From contig CANJBZ010000011.1 of the NCBI GenBank assembly GCA_947473475.1, positions 32,322 to 96,321 of the forward strand: DNA of 64,000 nucleotides, written 5' to 3'. Source of the stretch: Alphaproteobacteria bacterium. GTDB lineage: Bacteria > Pseudomonadota > Alphaproteobacteria > Micropepsales > Micropepsaceae. Within the stretch, counting starts at the first letter, position 1; every line of letters begins with the position of its first letter. The notes below the pieces were generated by a model that was not told the DNA's origin, did not search any database, and saw only the letters and a list, made by a program, of their open reading frames with translations. Positions 24,749 through 33,333 of the stretch are shown here, piece after piece. The translations under genes and the position numbers were made by a program.

Positions 24749-26647
24749 GTGAAAAGACTGTTCTTTGCAGGTTGCTTTGCGTCCGTTCTCGCCGTGCTCG
24801 CAACGGGAATTGTTGGCCCCATTGGCGCCCAGGCACAACAGCCAACCGTCGTAATTCAGGGCGGCACGCTGATTGACGGCAATGGCGGCGCGCCGGTCCC
24901 CAATTCGGTTGTGGTGATCCAGGGGAACCGGATTACGGCAGTGGGGCGTGCGGGCCAAGTACAGGTTCCCGCCGGCGCCCAGGTCATCAATGTCACTGGC
25001 AAATGGGTGCTGCCCGGCCTGATCGACGCCAAGTCGAACTGGAACTGGCCCTATGGCGAAGGTTATCTGCGCTGGGGCGTCACCTCGGCGATGGTGACCG
25101 GCACCCGGAACGACACCGGCATTGCAGACCGGGATGCCGTCAATCACGGCGTCTATCCAGCGCCGCGCCTGTATCAAGGCGTTTTGAACCTGCAAGGCCC
25201 GGGAGCGGATGGAAAAAAGCCTGACAATTACCGCCCCGGCGCGGGCGCCCGTATCGTCAAGAGCCCGCAGGATGCGCGCGAGAAGGTGCGCATGAACATC
25301 GATGGCGGGGCCGATTTCATCGGCGTCGCCGACGGCGATGGCCAGCCGGAAATCTTCGATGCCATTGTCGACGAAGCACACAAGGCGGGCGTGGCGGCGA
25401 TCCTGCGCTGCGTCGGTCCGGTCACGCGCGGCAAGCGCTGCATCGAAGCGGGCCCGGACGTCATCATCCACACCGGCGAAATCGGCGTGGACATGAATAA
25501 GGACTATGAGAAGTACAAGGACTACGTCGCATTGCCGCCGGATGCCTATTGCGAAATGGACCCGGCCAAGGAAGCGGAGATGGTCAAGTTCATCGCCGCG
25601 CACAACACCGCGCTCGAACCCGACATGATGGCGACCGGCCGCGGCTTTCCTTCGATGTGGGAGCGCGTGATTAAAGAAGATGAAGAATTCTTCGCCGATC
25701 CTGTGCTGCGCACCTACTACCCGGAATACATGATCGCGCACACGATGGAGAATGTGACGCCAGCCCATGAACGCCTGACGGACGAGCAGTATGAACACCG
25801 CATGTGCGGTTACAAAAACCACGTCAAATTCCTGCACGACGTGGTGGAAGCGGGCGGGCATGTCGTTGCCGCCTCGGACATCTATCAGTCGCCGCCGGGG
25901 CTTGGCCTGCATCAGGAGATGACGGTCTATCAGGACGACGTGAAGATGCCGCGGATGAAGATCATCCAGTCGGCGACTAAGTGGGTGGCCGACCATTTTA
26001 GGATGAAGGACATCGGCACTATCGAGAACGGCAAACTAGCCGATGTGCTGATCGTCAATGCCGATCCGCTTGCCGACATCATGAACCTGCGCAAGATCGA
26101 CACGGTGATAAAGGATGGGAAGGTCCAGGATCGCGAATATCACCCCTGGTACAAGGGCTGGATTTTCGCCAATGCGCGTGACGATGAAGGCGGACCGGTG
26201 GTCGAAAACCCGGCATGGGTAGCGGCGCTGAAGCAGGCGACGTGGCGCCCGAATGCGGGTCCGACGCTGCTCAATATTCAGGGACCGGCACGGCCCTATG
26301 CGACGGTTCCGGACATTTGGGCCTCGCCGACTCCGGCCATTGAATCCATGGACCCGCACACGATCATTCAGGGCAGTCCGACGCAGGAGCTCGACATCAA
26401 GGGCTTCAATTTTGTGAAAGGCTCGCTCGTGTATGTCGACGGCGTTGTGGTGCCGACACAGGTCGTGAGCCGCACCGAAATCAAAGCGACGGTCGATACC
26501 AACATTCTCACCAATGCCGGAAACAAAGCGGTCGAAGTGAAAAATCCGACACCGCTCGACCCGAACGCCTGGGGCGACACCTCGAACAAAGCCCACATCC
26601 TGGTGCCATTTTCCTTCACCACCAAATGGTCGCATAACAAATACTAA
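24749..26647 (+). CDS. Amidohydrolase-like exported protein lacking the HxH metal motif
   Basis: A 632-residue exported protein. A signal peptide (about 1-30, ending GAQAQQ) is followed by an imidazolonepropionase-like amidohydrolase fold with VVIQGGTLIDGNGGAPVPNS, VTGKWVLPGLIDAKSNWN and RAGQVQVPAGAQ. In active members the strand after PGLID reads HxH; here it is AKSNWN. The later ligand positions VAxHA/IEHG read ILRC and IIHTG, and the catalytic Asp is still in AASDIY. From about residue 535 an IPT/TIG-like domain follows. The GTG at 24749 is preferred because GGAGGGG precedes it. A catalytic role is therefore doubtful. Confidence 0.8.
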   Translation: MKRLFFAGCFASVLAVLATGIVGPIGAQAQQPTVVIQGGTLIDGNGGAPVPNSVVVIQGNRITAVGRAGQVQVPAGAQVINVTGKWVLPGLIDAKSNWNWPYGEGYLRWGVTSAMVTGTRNDTGIADRDAVNHGVYPAPRLYQGVLNLQGPGADGKKPDNYRPGAGARIVKSPQDAREKVRMNIDGGADFIGVADGDGQPEIFDAIVDEAHKAGVAAILRCVGPVTRGKRCIEAGPDVIIHTGEIGVDMNKDYEKYKDYVALPPDAYCEMDPAKEAEMVKFIAAHNTALEPDMMATGRGFPSMWERVIKEDEEFFADPVLRTYYPEYMIAHTMENVTPAHERLTDEQYEHRMCGYKNHVKFLHDVVEAGGHVVAASDIYQSPPGLGLHQEMTVYQDDVKMPRMKIIQSATKWVADHFRMKDIGTIENGKLADVLIVNADPLADIMNLRKIDTVIKDGKVQDREYHPWYKGWIFANARDDEGGPVVENPAWVAALKQATWRPNAGPTLLNIQGPARPYATVPDIWASPTPAIESMDPHTIIQGSPTQELDIKGFNFVKGSLVYVDGVVVPTQVVSRTEIKATVDTNILTNAGNKAVEVKNPTPLDPNAWGDTSNKAHILVPFSFTTKWSHNKY

Positions 26648-26665
26648 GAGTGTCTGGCCTCAGTG

Positions 26666-26731
26666 ATCCTCCCCCGCTTCAGCGGGGGAGGGGGTCCCTG
26701 CGTAGGGCAGCGAAGCAGGGTGGAGGGGGCG
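26666..26731 (+). repeat. Dispersed palindromic repeat, copy 1
   Basis: Two consecutive hairpins, cctcccccgc/gcgggggagg and a second centred on gcagcgaagc, ending ggtggagggggcg. Copies with the same layout occur at 27664, 39872, 44654 and (inverted) 45061. Confidence 0.75.
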
Positions 26732-26773
26732 AGGACCGCGCCATTGTAACAGGCAAAACAGAGAAGGGACGCC

Positions 26774-27652
26774 ATGTCCAAATTCATCATCGAACCACAT
26801 TTTCGCCTGCAGGAATGGGTCGCCGAGGAAAAGGGCTACTTTAGAGCCGAAGGGCTCGATTACGAATTCCTGGAACTGGTGCAATCCACAGACGGCCAGC
26901 ATCACGCCACCGCCAACAAGAGCGGCGCCTATCACCTGATCGAAAACGGTCGCAAATCCGACGTTTCCTGTGCCTGTCACTGGACGGTCAATGTGGCGGC
27001 ATCATCGGGCCACGCCCGTCTGTATGCGGATGTTTACTCTGTCTCACCGGCAGGCGTTTTCGTGCCTGCGGATTCGCCGGTGAAAACGCCGGCCGACCTT
27101 GCGGGCGTGCCGATCTCGGTGGGTTTCAAGTCGGGGAGCCATTACTCGACCATTCAGGCGCTCGAGCAATATCTGAAGCCCGGCGAGATCAATTTGTCCT
27201 TCGCCGATGGCTTGCTGTTCCGGCGGATGGAATTGCTGGTGGACGGTAAAGTGCCGGCGGCGGCGCTGTTCAGCGGGCCGTATTATTTCGCGGAACAATT
27301 GGGTTTCCGCAAAATCATCGACTCCACCTTCATGATTGCCCATCTCGTCAACGGCAATCCCGATCCCGAAGACTTGCGCAAATATTATCGCGCGCTGAAA
27401 CGGGCGCAGCGGGACATCGATCTCAGGCCCGAGCTGTACACGCATTACTACAAGAACGAATTCCCCAAACGCTTCCACGATATGATGGACACACGCCGCT
27501 GGGGGCCGGGCGAGCGCATTGTGTTCGAGCCCTACGGCCGCGAACAATTCGATGACGCCCGCGCCTGGATCTCCGAACACGGCATCTTCGAAGACGGCAA
27601 TCTGGGCCTCAAGCCCTACGAAGAAGCTACTCTGACGCTAGCGGCGGACTAG
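26774..27652 (+). CDS. THI5/NMT1-like solute-binding-fold protein without leader
   Basis: A 292-residue protein with the periplasmic-binding-protein fold of the NMT1/THI5 family: MSKFIIEPHFRLQEWVAEEKGYFRAEGLDYEF at the start, then VKTPADLAGVPISVGFKSGSHYSTIQALEQ. It starts directly with the first strand, with a clear GAAGGGA ribosome site, and shows no signal peptide or lipobox, so it is probably cytoplasmic. It follows the amidohydrolase on the same strand. No permease or ATPase genes are near. It may act as an enzyme or sensor rather than a transporter component. Confidence 0.7.
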   Translation: MSKFIIEPHFRLQEWVAEEKGYFRAEGLDYEFLELVQSTDGQHHATANKSGAYHLIENGRKSDVSCACHWTVNVAASSGHARLYADVYSVSPAGVFVPADSPVKTPADLAGVPISVGFKSGSHYSTIQALEQYLKPGEINLSFADGLLFRRMELLVDGKVPAAALFSGPYYFAEQLGFRKIIDSTFMIAHLVNGNPDPEDLRKYYRALKRAQRDIDLRPELYTHYYKNEFPKRFHDMMDTRRWGPGERIVFEPYGREQFDDARAWISEHGIFEDGNLGLKPYEEATLTLAAD

Positions 27653-27663
27653 CGTGCGCGTTT

Positions 27664-27717
27664 TCCTCCCCCGTTGTTACGGTGGAGGTGGCGCGCGAAG
27701 CGCGACGGAGGGGGCGC
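27664..27717 (+). repeat. Dispersed palindromic repeat, copy 2
   Basis: tcctcccccgttgttacggtgg followed by the hairpin ggcgcgcgaagcgcg and acggagggggcg. It lies between the THI5-like gene and the convergent cupin gene. Confidence 0.75.
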
Positions 27718-27730
27718 AGGCGTCAGAAAC

Positions 27731-28282
27731 TTAATTTACGCCCGCCGCCTTCAGCGCGTCCGGGCAGGGGCCGGGAGTTTTTTCCGCCATCGGGCCATAG
27801 CACTCATGGCGGGTGCCGGGGCCTTCGCCGAAGATCATCACGATGGCTTCCCCCTGGCCCGAGCGGGCGCCGTCGTAATGGACTTCCTTGCCCTTATGCA
27901 CGGCGAAACCGCCGGCCTTGATCGGCACGGTGATGTGTTCGGCGTCGTCTTTGCCGCCGGTCGCCGCCCACCACGTGCCGGAGAGCACCATGATGTAGCG
28001 ATCATTCACATGATAGTGCGGATGGCTGAAATAGCCGGGATGGAAGCGGTTCAGGACCACGTAGAAGCCGGGCTTCGCGGGATCGCCAACGAGTGTGTAC
28101 GAGTCCGTGCCTTCCAAACCCGCGGCCGGACCCCATTTGATTTTATCCAAGTCCGGGATGACGAGATTCATCGCCTTGGCGTTCAGCGTCGAGACATCGG
28201 GAAAATTGTTCGCCGCACCTGCCGCGTATCCGATGCCCGCCGACGCCGCCAAAGCCACCGCCGCGATTACGATCTTCTTCAT
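27731..28282 (-). CDS. Exported cupin-domain protein
   Basis: A 183-residue exported protein. A signal peptide ends near IGYAAG. The cupin barrel shows LNRFHPGYFSHPHYHVNDRYIMVLSG, whose histidine cluster (H-x-H-x3-H style) is a good metal site, and VHKGKEVHYDGA. The last about 25 residues are rich in proline and cysteine. GGAGGACGG precedes the ATG. It is the first of a group of exported minus-strand genes running to 31.6 kb. Confidence 0.8.
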   Translation of the reverse strand: MKKIVIAAVALAASAGIGYAAGAANNFPDVSTLNAKAMNLVIPDLDKIKWGPAAGLEGTDSYTLVGDPAKPGFYVVLNRFHPGYFSHPHYHVNDRYIMVLSGTWWAATGGKDDAEHITVPIKAGGFAVHKGKEVHYDGARSGQGEAIVMIFGEGPGTRHECYGPMAEKTPGPCPDALKAAGVN

Positions 28283-28347
28283 GTCCGTCCTCCGGATTAT
28301 TTACGCCAGTTTCACGGGCAACTGCCGCGAAGTCCAGTACCCTCGCT

Positions 28348-29307
28348 TCAGGGCTTTTGCGCCACCGAGGCCATCGGGAAGACCGCTTTGATGGCTGCTT
28401 GAGCGCACTCGTCGTCTTGATTGCCCTCCGCGCCACCGGCGCCGATTGCGCCAATCATGTCTTTGCCGACGAAAATGGGAAAGCCGCCGGGCTGTGCGAA
28501 ATCGCCAATGAATTCCGGCGCGCGATTAACCTGTTTGTTGACGCGATCCCACAATTCGGCGGTCGGACGCTGCCAGCGTGCCGCCGTCTGGGCTTTCAAT
28601 TGCGACGTATCCAGCGCGGTTTTCAAGGCGCCTTCCGTGCTCTGGAAAGCCAACAGCGTCGCGTCGGCATCGACCACCGTAATGCCGAGCGCCCTAAACT
28701 TCTTCTGGTCGGCATAAGCGACGCACGCATCTGCGAGCTTACGCGCGCCAAATGGTGTGATGACTTTTCGCGTCACGAGAAGAGGCTGTGGGCTTGCCGG
28801 AGGCGCGGCTTTGCCATCGCCAAAGACAGACTTGATTGCCGATTGAACGCAGTCCTCATCCTTGCCACCGGAAAGACCCGCGGATCCGGCGCCCATCGCG
28901 CCGACGACTTCGCCTTGGACGACAATCGGAAAGCCGCCAGGTATGGGGAAGTAGCCCATCCATTCCGGCGCGCGATTCACCTGCTTGTTCACGCGGTCAT
29001 ACAACGAGCCGGTATCGCGGCGGAACACGGCCGCAGTCCTCGCCTTTAATTGCGCGGTTAGCCCTGTGTGCGTCATCGGCCCGTCCGTCTGCTGATAGGC
29101 GATGAGATTGCCCGCCGAATCCGCAACAGCCAGTGCGATCGGGAAATGCTCCCGCGCGGCTTGCGCGAAGCACGCATCCATGATCTTGCGCGCGCCGTAG
29201 GGCGTGACGTCCCTTTTGTCCATCAGCAGCGACTGAGCTTGCGCCTGCGCGATGCCCGAAAATCCGACACACATGGCCAGCAGTGTGGCCAGCGAACGAT
29301 GCAGCAT
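28348..29307 (-). CDS. Tandem GlcG/HbpS-domain exported protein
   Basis: A 319-residue protein with a signal peptide (to about AQAQAQS) and two copies of the GlcG/HbpS fold. Copy 1 contains ALAVADSAGNLIAYQQTDGP and GGFPIVVQGEVVGAMGAGSAG. Copy 2 contains GITVVDADATLLAFQSTEGA and GGFPIFVGKDMIGAIGAGGAEG. The family includes haem-binding HbpS and GlcG of the glycolate operon; the biochemical role is uncertain. The tandem form suggests a pseudo-dimer. It lies between the cupin and the NHL propeller gene on the same strand. Confidence 0.83.
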   Translation of the reverse strand: MLHRSLATLLAMCVGFSGIAQAQAQSLLMDKRDVTPYGARKIMDACFAQAAREHFPIALAVADSAGNLIAYQQTDGPMTHTGLTAQLKARTAAVFRRDTGSLYDRVNKQVNRAPEWMGYFPIPGGFPIVVQGEVVGAMGAGSAGLSGGKDEDCVQSAIKSVFGDGKAAPPASPQPLLVTRKVITPFGARKLADACVAYADQKKFRALGITVVDADATLLAFQSTEGALKTALDTSQLKAQTAARWQRPTAELWDRVNKQVNRAPEFIGDFAQPGGFPIFVGKDMIGAIGAGGAEGNQDDECAQAAIKAVFPMASVAQKP

Positions 29308-29339
29308 TTGAGGCTTCCTCTCGAATTCGGCTTGAAGGC

Positions 29340-30356
29340 TTATTTCAGCACATACTTCATCAGCGTGCGCGGGCCGACTTCGGCGCCGTAGAGGACGCCG
29401 TCCTTGTCGACGGCGCAGCCTTCCGCCGCGCTGGTTGTGTCGCTGACGTCGATGGGATCGGGGATGAAGTACTTCACCGAGCCGTCCTTGGCGCTGCCAA
29501 TGCGCATGCCGCGCTTCCAGCCATCGTGGTTCTTCGACACCGATTCCGATTCGGAATCGCAGACATAGATCGTGTCGTCGGCAGCAATATGAATTCCGCT
29601 CGGCCGCGAGAATTGCGCCCAGGACGTCAGGAATTCTCCGTCCTGATCGAAAATGTCGATGCGGTTGTTGTTGCGGTTACCGACGAACAGCCGCCCTTGC
29701 GAATCCATCGCCAGCGCGTGCGGAATATCAAACTGACCGGGCGCGGTGCCTTTCACGCCCCATTCTTTGATGTACTTGCCGGTCTTGTCGAATTTCACGA
29801 TGCGGTTGTTCGACGTGCCGCCATGTCCGTCAGCAATGAAGATGTCGCCATTGGGCGCGATCAGAACATCGGACGGCATATTGAACGTGTCGTGGCCGTT
29901 GCCCGCGACGCCGGCTTTGCCCAGCCGCATCAGTTCCTTGCCGTCGGACGAGAACTTGATGACCTGATGGCCCATGCCGTCTTTGCCCTGGCCATCGGTG
30001 ACCCAGACATTGCCTTCGCGATCGACTGCGATGCCGTGCGGAAACACAAACATCCCGCCGCCGAAGCTTTTGATCAACTTGCCGGATGCATCGAATTTCA
30101 GGATGGGATCGACCTTCGACCCGGCGCAGGAATTCTGTCCGCAGCGGTCCAGTGCCCACACGCTCTTGCCGTCCGGATCGATATCCACGCCGGCTGATGC
30201 GCCCCAGAAGCGACCCTGAGGCATCTTCGCCCAATTGGCGATGCGCTTGTACGGATCGGGCAGATTGTTCGTGGGCGCATTGGATTGCGCGGACGCCATT
30301 GTGCCGAGCATCATCAACGCCGCGGCGCATGCCAGCGTTCTCGTTGCAACCTTCAT
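29340..30356 (-). CDS. NHL-repeat beta-propeller, exported (copy 1)
   Basis: A 338-residue protein. A signal peptide ends around ASAQSN, and then six-bladed NHL repeats are seen (GNVWVTDGQGKDGMGHQVIKF, GDIFIADGHGGTSNNRIVKF, GRLFVGNRNNNRIDIF). The first blade carries the paired cysteines in VWALDRCGQNSCAGS. The fold resembles the peptidyl-alpha-hydroxyglycine amidating lyase-like family, but no lyase residues can be assigned. It is about 147 bases from a close paralogue at 30504-31565, on the same strand, so the pair arose by tandem duplication. Confidence 0.83.
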   Translation of the reverse strand: MKVATRTLACAAALMMLGTMASAQSNAPTNNLPDPYKRIANWAKMPQGRFWGASAGVDIDPDGKSVWALDRCGQNSCAGSKVDPILKFDASGKLIKSFGGGMFVFPHGIAVDREGNVWVTDGQGKDGMGHQVIKFSSDGKELMRLGKAGVAGNGHDTFNMPSDVLIAPNGDIFIADGHGGTSNNRIVKFDKTGKYIKEWGVKGTAPGQFDIPHALAMDSQGRLFVGNRNNNRIDIFDQDGEFLTSWAQFSRPSGIHIAADDTIYVCDSESESVSKNHDGWKRGMRIGSAKDGSVKYFIPDPIDVSDTTSAAEGCAVDKDGVLYGAEVGPRTLMKYVLK

Positions 30357-30379
30357 GTCACCCTCCGGCTTGAGAAAAG

Positions 30380-30496
30380 AGGAACCACAAAGTTCACAAA
30401 GGAGACACAAAGATCACAAAGGTGATTGACGCGCGCGAAGCGCGCAAACTTCCTCTTCGTGTCCTTTGTGCCTCCTTCGTGTCCTTCGTGGTTTCC
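30380..30496. repeat. Long imperfect inverted repeat between paralogues
   Basis: Left arm aaccacaaagttcacaaagg... and right arm ...cctccttcgtgtccttcgtggtt pair over about 40 bases with mismatches. A shorter palindrome gcgcgcgaagcgcgc lies in the middle. It separates the two NHL genes. Confidence 0.7.
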
Positions 30497-30503
30497 CTGC
30501 TTC

Positions 30504-31565
30504 TTATTTTTTAACGTACCGCATCATCCGCTGCGGACCGACTTCGGCGCCATAGACCACGCCGTCCTTGTCGATGGCGCAGCCTTCCGCCGCGCTGGTG
30601 CCCTTGGGATTCTTGTCGGGGTCTGGGATCAGGTACTGCACTTTGCCGTCGGCGACGGTGCCGACGCGTATGCCGCGCGTCCAATCCTGATGCGTCTCCG
30701 ATACCCCACCGGATTCGGAATCGCACACCACGATCTGACCGGCCGAGTTAAAGCCGATGCCGGCCGGACGGGAGAACTGCTCCCACGACTCCAGCATCTT
30801 TCCGTCCTGATCGAAAATATCGATGCGGTTGTTGTCGCGATTGGCGACGAAGACGCGGCCGCGCGAGTCAATCTCGATCCCGTGCGTGGTCGAAAAGGCG
30901 CCAGGGCCGCTGCCGGGGTGGCCCCATTCCTTGATGAACTTGCCGGTCTTGTCGAACTTGACGATCCGCTCATTGGTGCCGTTGGCATGTCCATCGGCGA
31001 CGAAGATGTCGCCATTGGGCGCAATCGCGACATCGGAGGGCGCGTTGAAGTGCGTCGCGTCTTTGCCTGACACGCCCGGTGTGCCGAGCGTCAACAGCAC
31101 CTTTCCGGTCTTGTCGAATTTACGGACAATCTGCCCCAGGCCCTTGGCCAGAGCGCCGGCCCCACGTTCCCCGGCCAGCACGGAATCGGTCACCCAGACG
31201 TTCTCGTCCTTATCGACATGGATGCCGTGGGGAAATGCAAACTGGCCAGCCCCGAATTGCGCGACGAGGTTGCCGTTGGCATCAAATTTCATGATCGGGT
31301 TCAGCTTGGAATCGACACAGCCATTGCCGCCGCAGCGGTCGACAGCCCACACGCTCTTGCCGTCCGGCGCGATGTCGACCCCGGCTGTCGAGCCCCATTT
31401 GCGCCCGTCGGGCAGCTTGAACCAGTTGGCGTTCGCCTCATAGGGATTGGGAAGGCCGTTCACCGGCGCCATCGGCAAAGCGCCCAGCGCCGCGCCCGAA
31501 AGAAGCGCGGCCATCACGCTGCCTGCGGCCCATTTTGTCCAAGATTGCGGCACTTTCCCCTCCAT
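30504..31565 (-). CDS. NHL-repeat beta-propeller, exported (copy 2)
   Basis: A 353-residue paralogue of the 29340-30356 product. A signal peptide (AALLSGAALGAL) precedes the same blade order: VWAVDRCGGNGCVDS, NVWVTDSVLAGERGAG, GDIFVADGHANGTNERIVKF, GRVFVANRDNNRIDIF, and a shared C-terminus AAEGCAIDKDGVVYGAEVGPQRMMRYV. Blade 3 has an insert (GERGAGALAKGL). The paired-cysteine motif is retained in both copies. It may begin a small transcription unit with copy 1 and the GlcG gene. The function is unknown. Confidence 0.83.
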   Translation of the reverse strand: MEGKVPQSWTKWAAGSVMAALLSGAALGALPMAPVNGLPNPYEANANWFKLPDGRKWGSTAGVDIAPDGKSVWAVDRCGGNGCVDSKLNPIMKFDANGNLVAQFGAGQFAFPHGIHVDKDENVWVTDSVLAGERGAGALAKGLGQIVRKFDKTGKVLLTLGTPGVSGKDATHFNAPSDVAIAPNGDIFVADGHANGTNERIVKFDKTGKFIKEWGHPGSGPGAFSTTHGIEIDSRGRVFVANRDNNRIDIFDQDGKMLESWEQFSRPAGIGFNSAGQIVVCDSESGGVSETHQDWTRGIRVGTVADGKVQYLIPDPDKNPKGTSAAEGCAIDKDGVVYGAEVGPQRMMRYVKK

Positions 31566-31833
31566 TGTCGGTATGATCTGCGCCCTTTTACACCGGCAAG
31601 GCGCTCCGCCGCCAGCGTAGCGCGAAGCCCCAACAATTCGCCCTCTCGATAACTTGAACCCAGCCTTCAGGCACCTAAATCCGTGCCCGTTTGGGCCGAT
31701 TTACAGGCTGGCCCTCGCCGCGGTGCTGCCGCTCACCGCCGTTTGAACGGCGATGCGGGCGCGCCAAGGCTACAGTCGGCTCGATGGTTCGATTCAAAAC
31801 GCGCTTGGGTGCGGAGGGATATAGGAGATCGTC

Positions 31834-32160
31834 ATGCCTAGGAATTTTGTATTGTTCGCAAGTGCAATATCGACAATCGCCCTGTTGGGCGCGGCGCAAG
31901 CGGCGCAGGCCCCGAGTATGGCAGGCACCTATCGCTGCGGGCCCGATGCAAAGTCGTGCCAATGGTCCGGCGCAACGTTCACGGTGACTCAGAACGGCAA
32001 CAATCTGGACATCAAGAACGACAAAAACGAAATCGGCGTCGCCACCGTCACCAGCAATATCTCCATCAGCGCCGGTCCGCCGTGGAACATGCTCGGCACG
32101 ATTTCGCCGGATTCCCGCACCATCGATTGGTCCAACGGAACCCAGTGGCGCAAGCAGTAA
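31834..32160 (+). CDS. Small exported protein of unknown function
   Basis: A 108-residue protein with a signal peptide (to about AQAAQA) and a short beta-rich mature part. One pair of cysteines (YRCGPDAKSCQWSG) could form a disulfide, and IDWSNGTQWRK closes the protein. The pattern GTYRCGPD...WNMLGTISPD...IDWSNGT resembles short periplasmic proteins in which a protein absorbs water-facing aromatic residues, but I cannot name a family. It is followed by a strong terminator and then by the cupin gene. Confidence 0.65.
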   Translation: MPRNFVLFASAISTIALLGAAQAAQAPSMAGTYRCGPDAKSCQWSGATFTVTQNGNNLDIKNDKNEIGVATVTSNISISAGPPWNMLGTISPDSRTIDWSNGTQWRKQ

Positions 32161-32190
32161 TCCTTTCGGATTTGTCATCGCTGCAATTCA

Positions 32191-32223
32191 GAAGGCCCGG
32201 ATATTCCGGGCCTTCTTCGTTTA
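32191..32223 (+). terminator. Intrinsic terminator
   Basis: A perfect 11-bp stem gaaggcccgga/tccgggccttc with a 3-base loop, followed by ttcgttta. It lies 30 bases after the small exported protein gene. Confidence 0.88.
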
Positions 32224-32281
32224 GGCCTCGCGCGGCGGCCAGGGTCGGATTAAGTTCCGTCAAACGCTCTGGGAGGAGACC

Positions 32282-32815
32282 ATGAAACGAATTCTTGCTT
32301 CAGCCGTCGCCGTGATGCTGGCCAGCACCGTCTACGCCGCGCCTGCGGGACCGCGCGGCGTAGCAACCGATATTCCGGCCAAGGACATTCAGGCGCTGTC
32401 CAAGACGATGGCGAGCCTGCCGGGCGGCGACAAGCTTTTGAAGGTCGTGCCCATCAACAATGGCGAATACAATGTGGCCGTCGCTGTCGTGCATCGCGCC
32501 AAGGCCCCATCGCTGACCGCCAGCCTGGAGCACAGCCAGATCTCCGAAATCTATTACATCATGTCCGGCAGCGGCACGATGGTGTCCGACGGCACGATCG
32601 AACAAGCGAAGGACGCAACCGATCCCAACACGCTGGCCGTCGTCGGGCCAAGCACAGGCGGCAACAAGACCGCCGGAAGCCGCAGCCGCAAAATCGGCAC
32701 GGGCGATGTCATTATCGTCCCGCCCAACACCCCGCACGGCTGGAGCGATGTCTCTGAGGAGCTTTTCTATCTCGTGGTGCGCATGGACCCGAAGAAGGTC
32801 CTGAAGGCGCAATAG
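32282..32815 (+). CDS. Exported cupin-domain protein
   Basis: A 177-residue protein. A signal peptide (AVMLASTVYAA) is followed by a cupin barrel with LEHSQISEIYYIMSGSGTMVSDG and GDVIIVPPNTPHGWSDVSEELFYLVVR. The motif-1 histidine spacing is partly degenerate (H-SQISE). It is similar in style to the cupin at 15.6 kb. GGGAGGAG precedes the ATG. The gene is followed at 17 bases by another exported protein, probably in one operon. Confidence 0.8.
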   Translation: MKRILASAVAVMLASTVYAAPAGPRGVATDIPAKDIQALSKTMASLPGGDKLLKVVPINNGEYNVAVAVVHRAKAPSLTASLEHSQISEIYYIMSGSGTMVSDGTIEQAKDATDPNTLAVVGPSTGGNKTAGSRSRKIGTGDVIIVPPNTPHGWSDVSEELFYLVVRMDPKKVLKAQ

Positions 32816-32832
32816 AGAGAAAGGGGCACGCG

Positions 32833-33333
32833 ATGTCGCAAATCTCCACCGCGTTCGGTGCAGCCTTACTGCTGCCGTTTCTCTCGTTCGGCGCCGCGCT
32901 GGCGGCGGACGCCGATGCCTTCAAAGGCGCCTGGAAGCTGGATGCCGCGCAATCCAAAGCGGAAGCCGGCACGGTCCCGAAATCCGAGACGCGCATTTAT
33001 GGCGTGATCGAAGAGGGCGTTCTTACGCTGATCGTCAATGGGGTAGGGGCAGACGGCATGCCCTTCGCCTACGGAGCTACAGGCGATATCAACGGCAAGG
33101 ACTATCCGGTAACGGACCGGGAGCAGGGCGCCCGCATCCTCGGCGATGCCATCACCTGGAAGAAGATCGACGACCGCACCGTCGAAATGGACGTGAAGAA
33201 GAAGGGGGGCGAAATCATCAACGCCACGCGCCATTCGGTTTCGACGGATGGCAAGACGCTGACCGTCACCGAGAATGGCATCGACCCTGACGGCAAGCCG
33301 GTCAAAGCCGTGACCGTTTACCACCGCAGTTAA
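32833..33333 (+). CDS. Exported protein of unknown function
   Basis: A 166-residue exported protein. A signal peptide ends near ALAADA. The mature part is an alternating-strand, lipocalin-like pattern: FKGAWKLDAAQSKAEAGT, VIEEGVLTLIVNGVGADG, ITWKKIDDRTVEMDVKKKG and a repeated SVSTDGKTLTVTENG. I do not recognise a named family beyond this general style. It is co-directional with the cupin upstream, and its stop overlaps that of the convergent L,D-transpeptidase gene by three bases. Confidence 0.65.
   Translation: MSQISTAFGAALLLPFLSFGAALAADADAFKGAWKLDAAQSKAEAGTVPKSETRIYGVIEEGVLTLIVNGVGADGMPFAYGATGDINGKDYPVTDREQGARILGDAITWKKIDDRTVEMDVKKKGGEIINATRHSVSTDGKTLTVTENGIDPDGKPVKAVTVYHRS

Noticed and set aside
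24680..25996. A 438-codon open frame antisense to the amidohydrolase-like gene
   Set aside because: It is fully overlapped by a gene with a signal peptide and clear domain order; its own translation has histidine- and arginine-rich, low-complexity composition typical of antisense frames in G+C-rich DNA.
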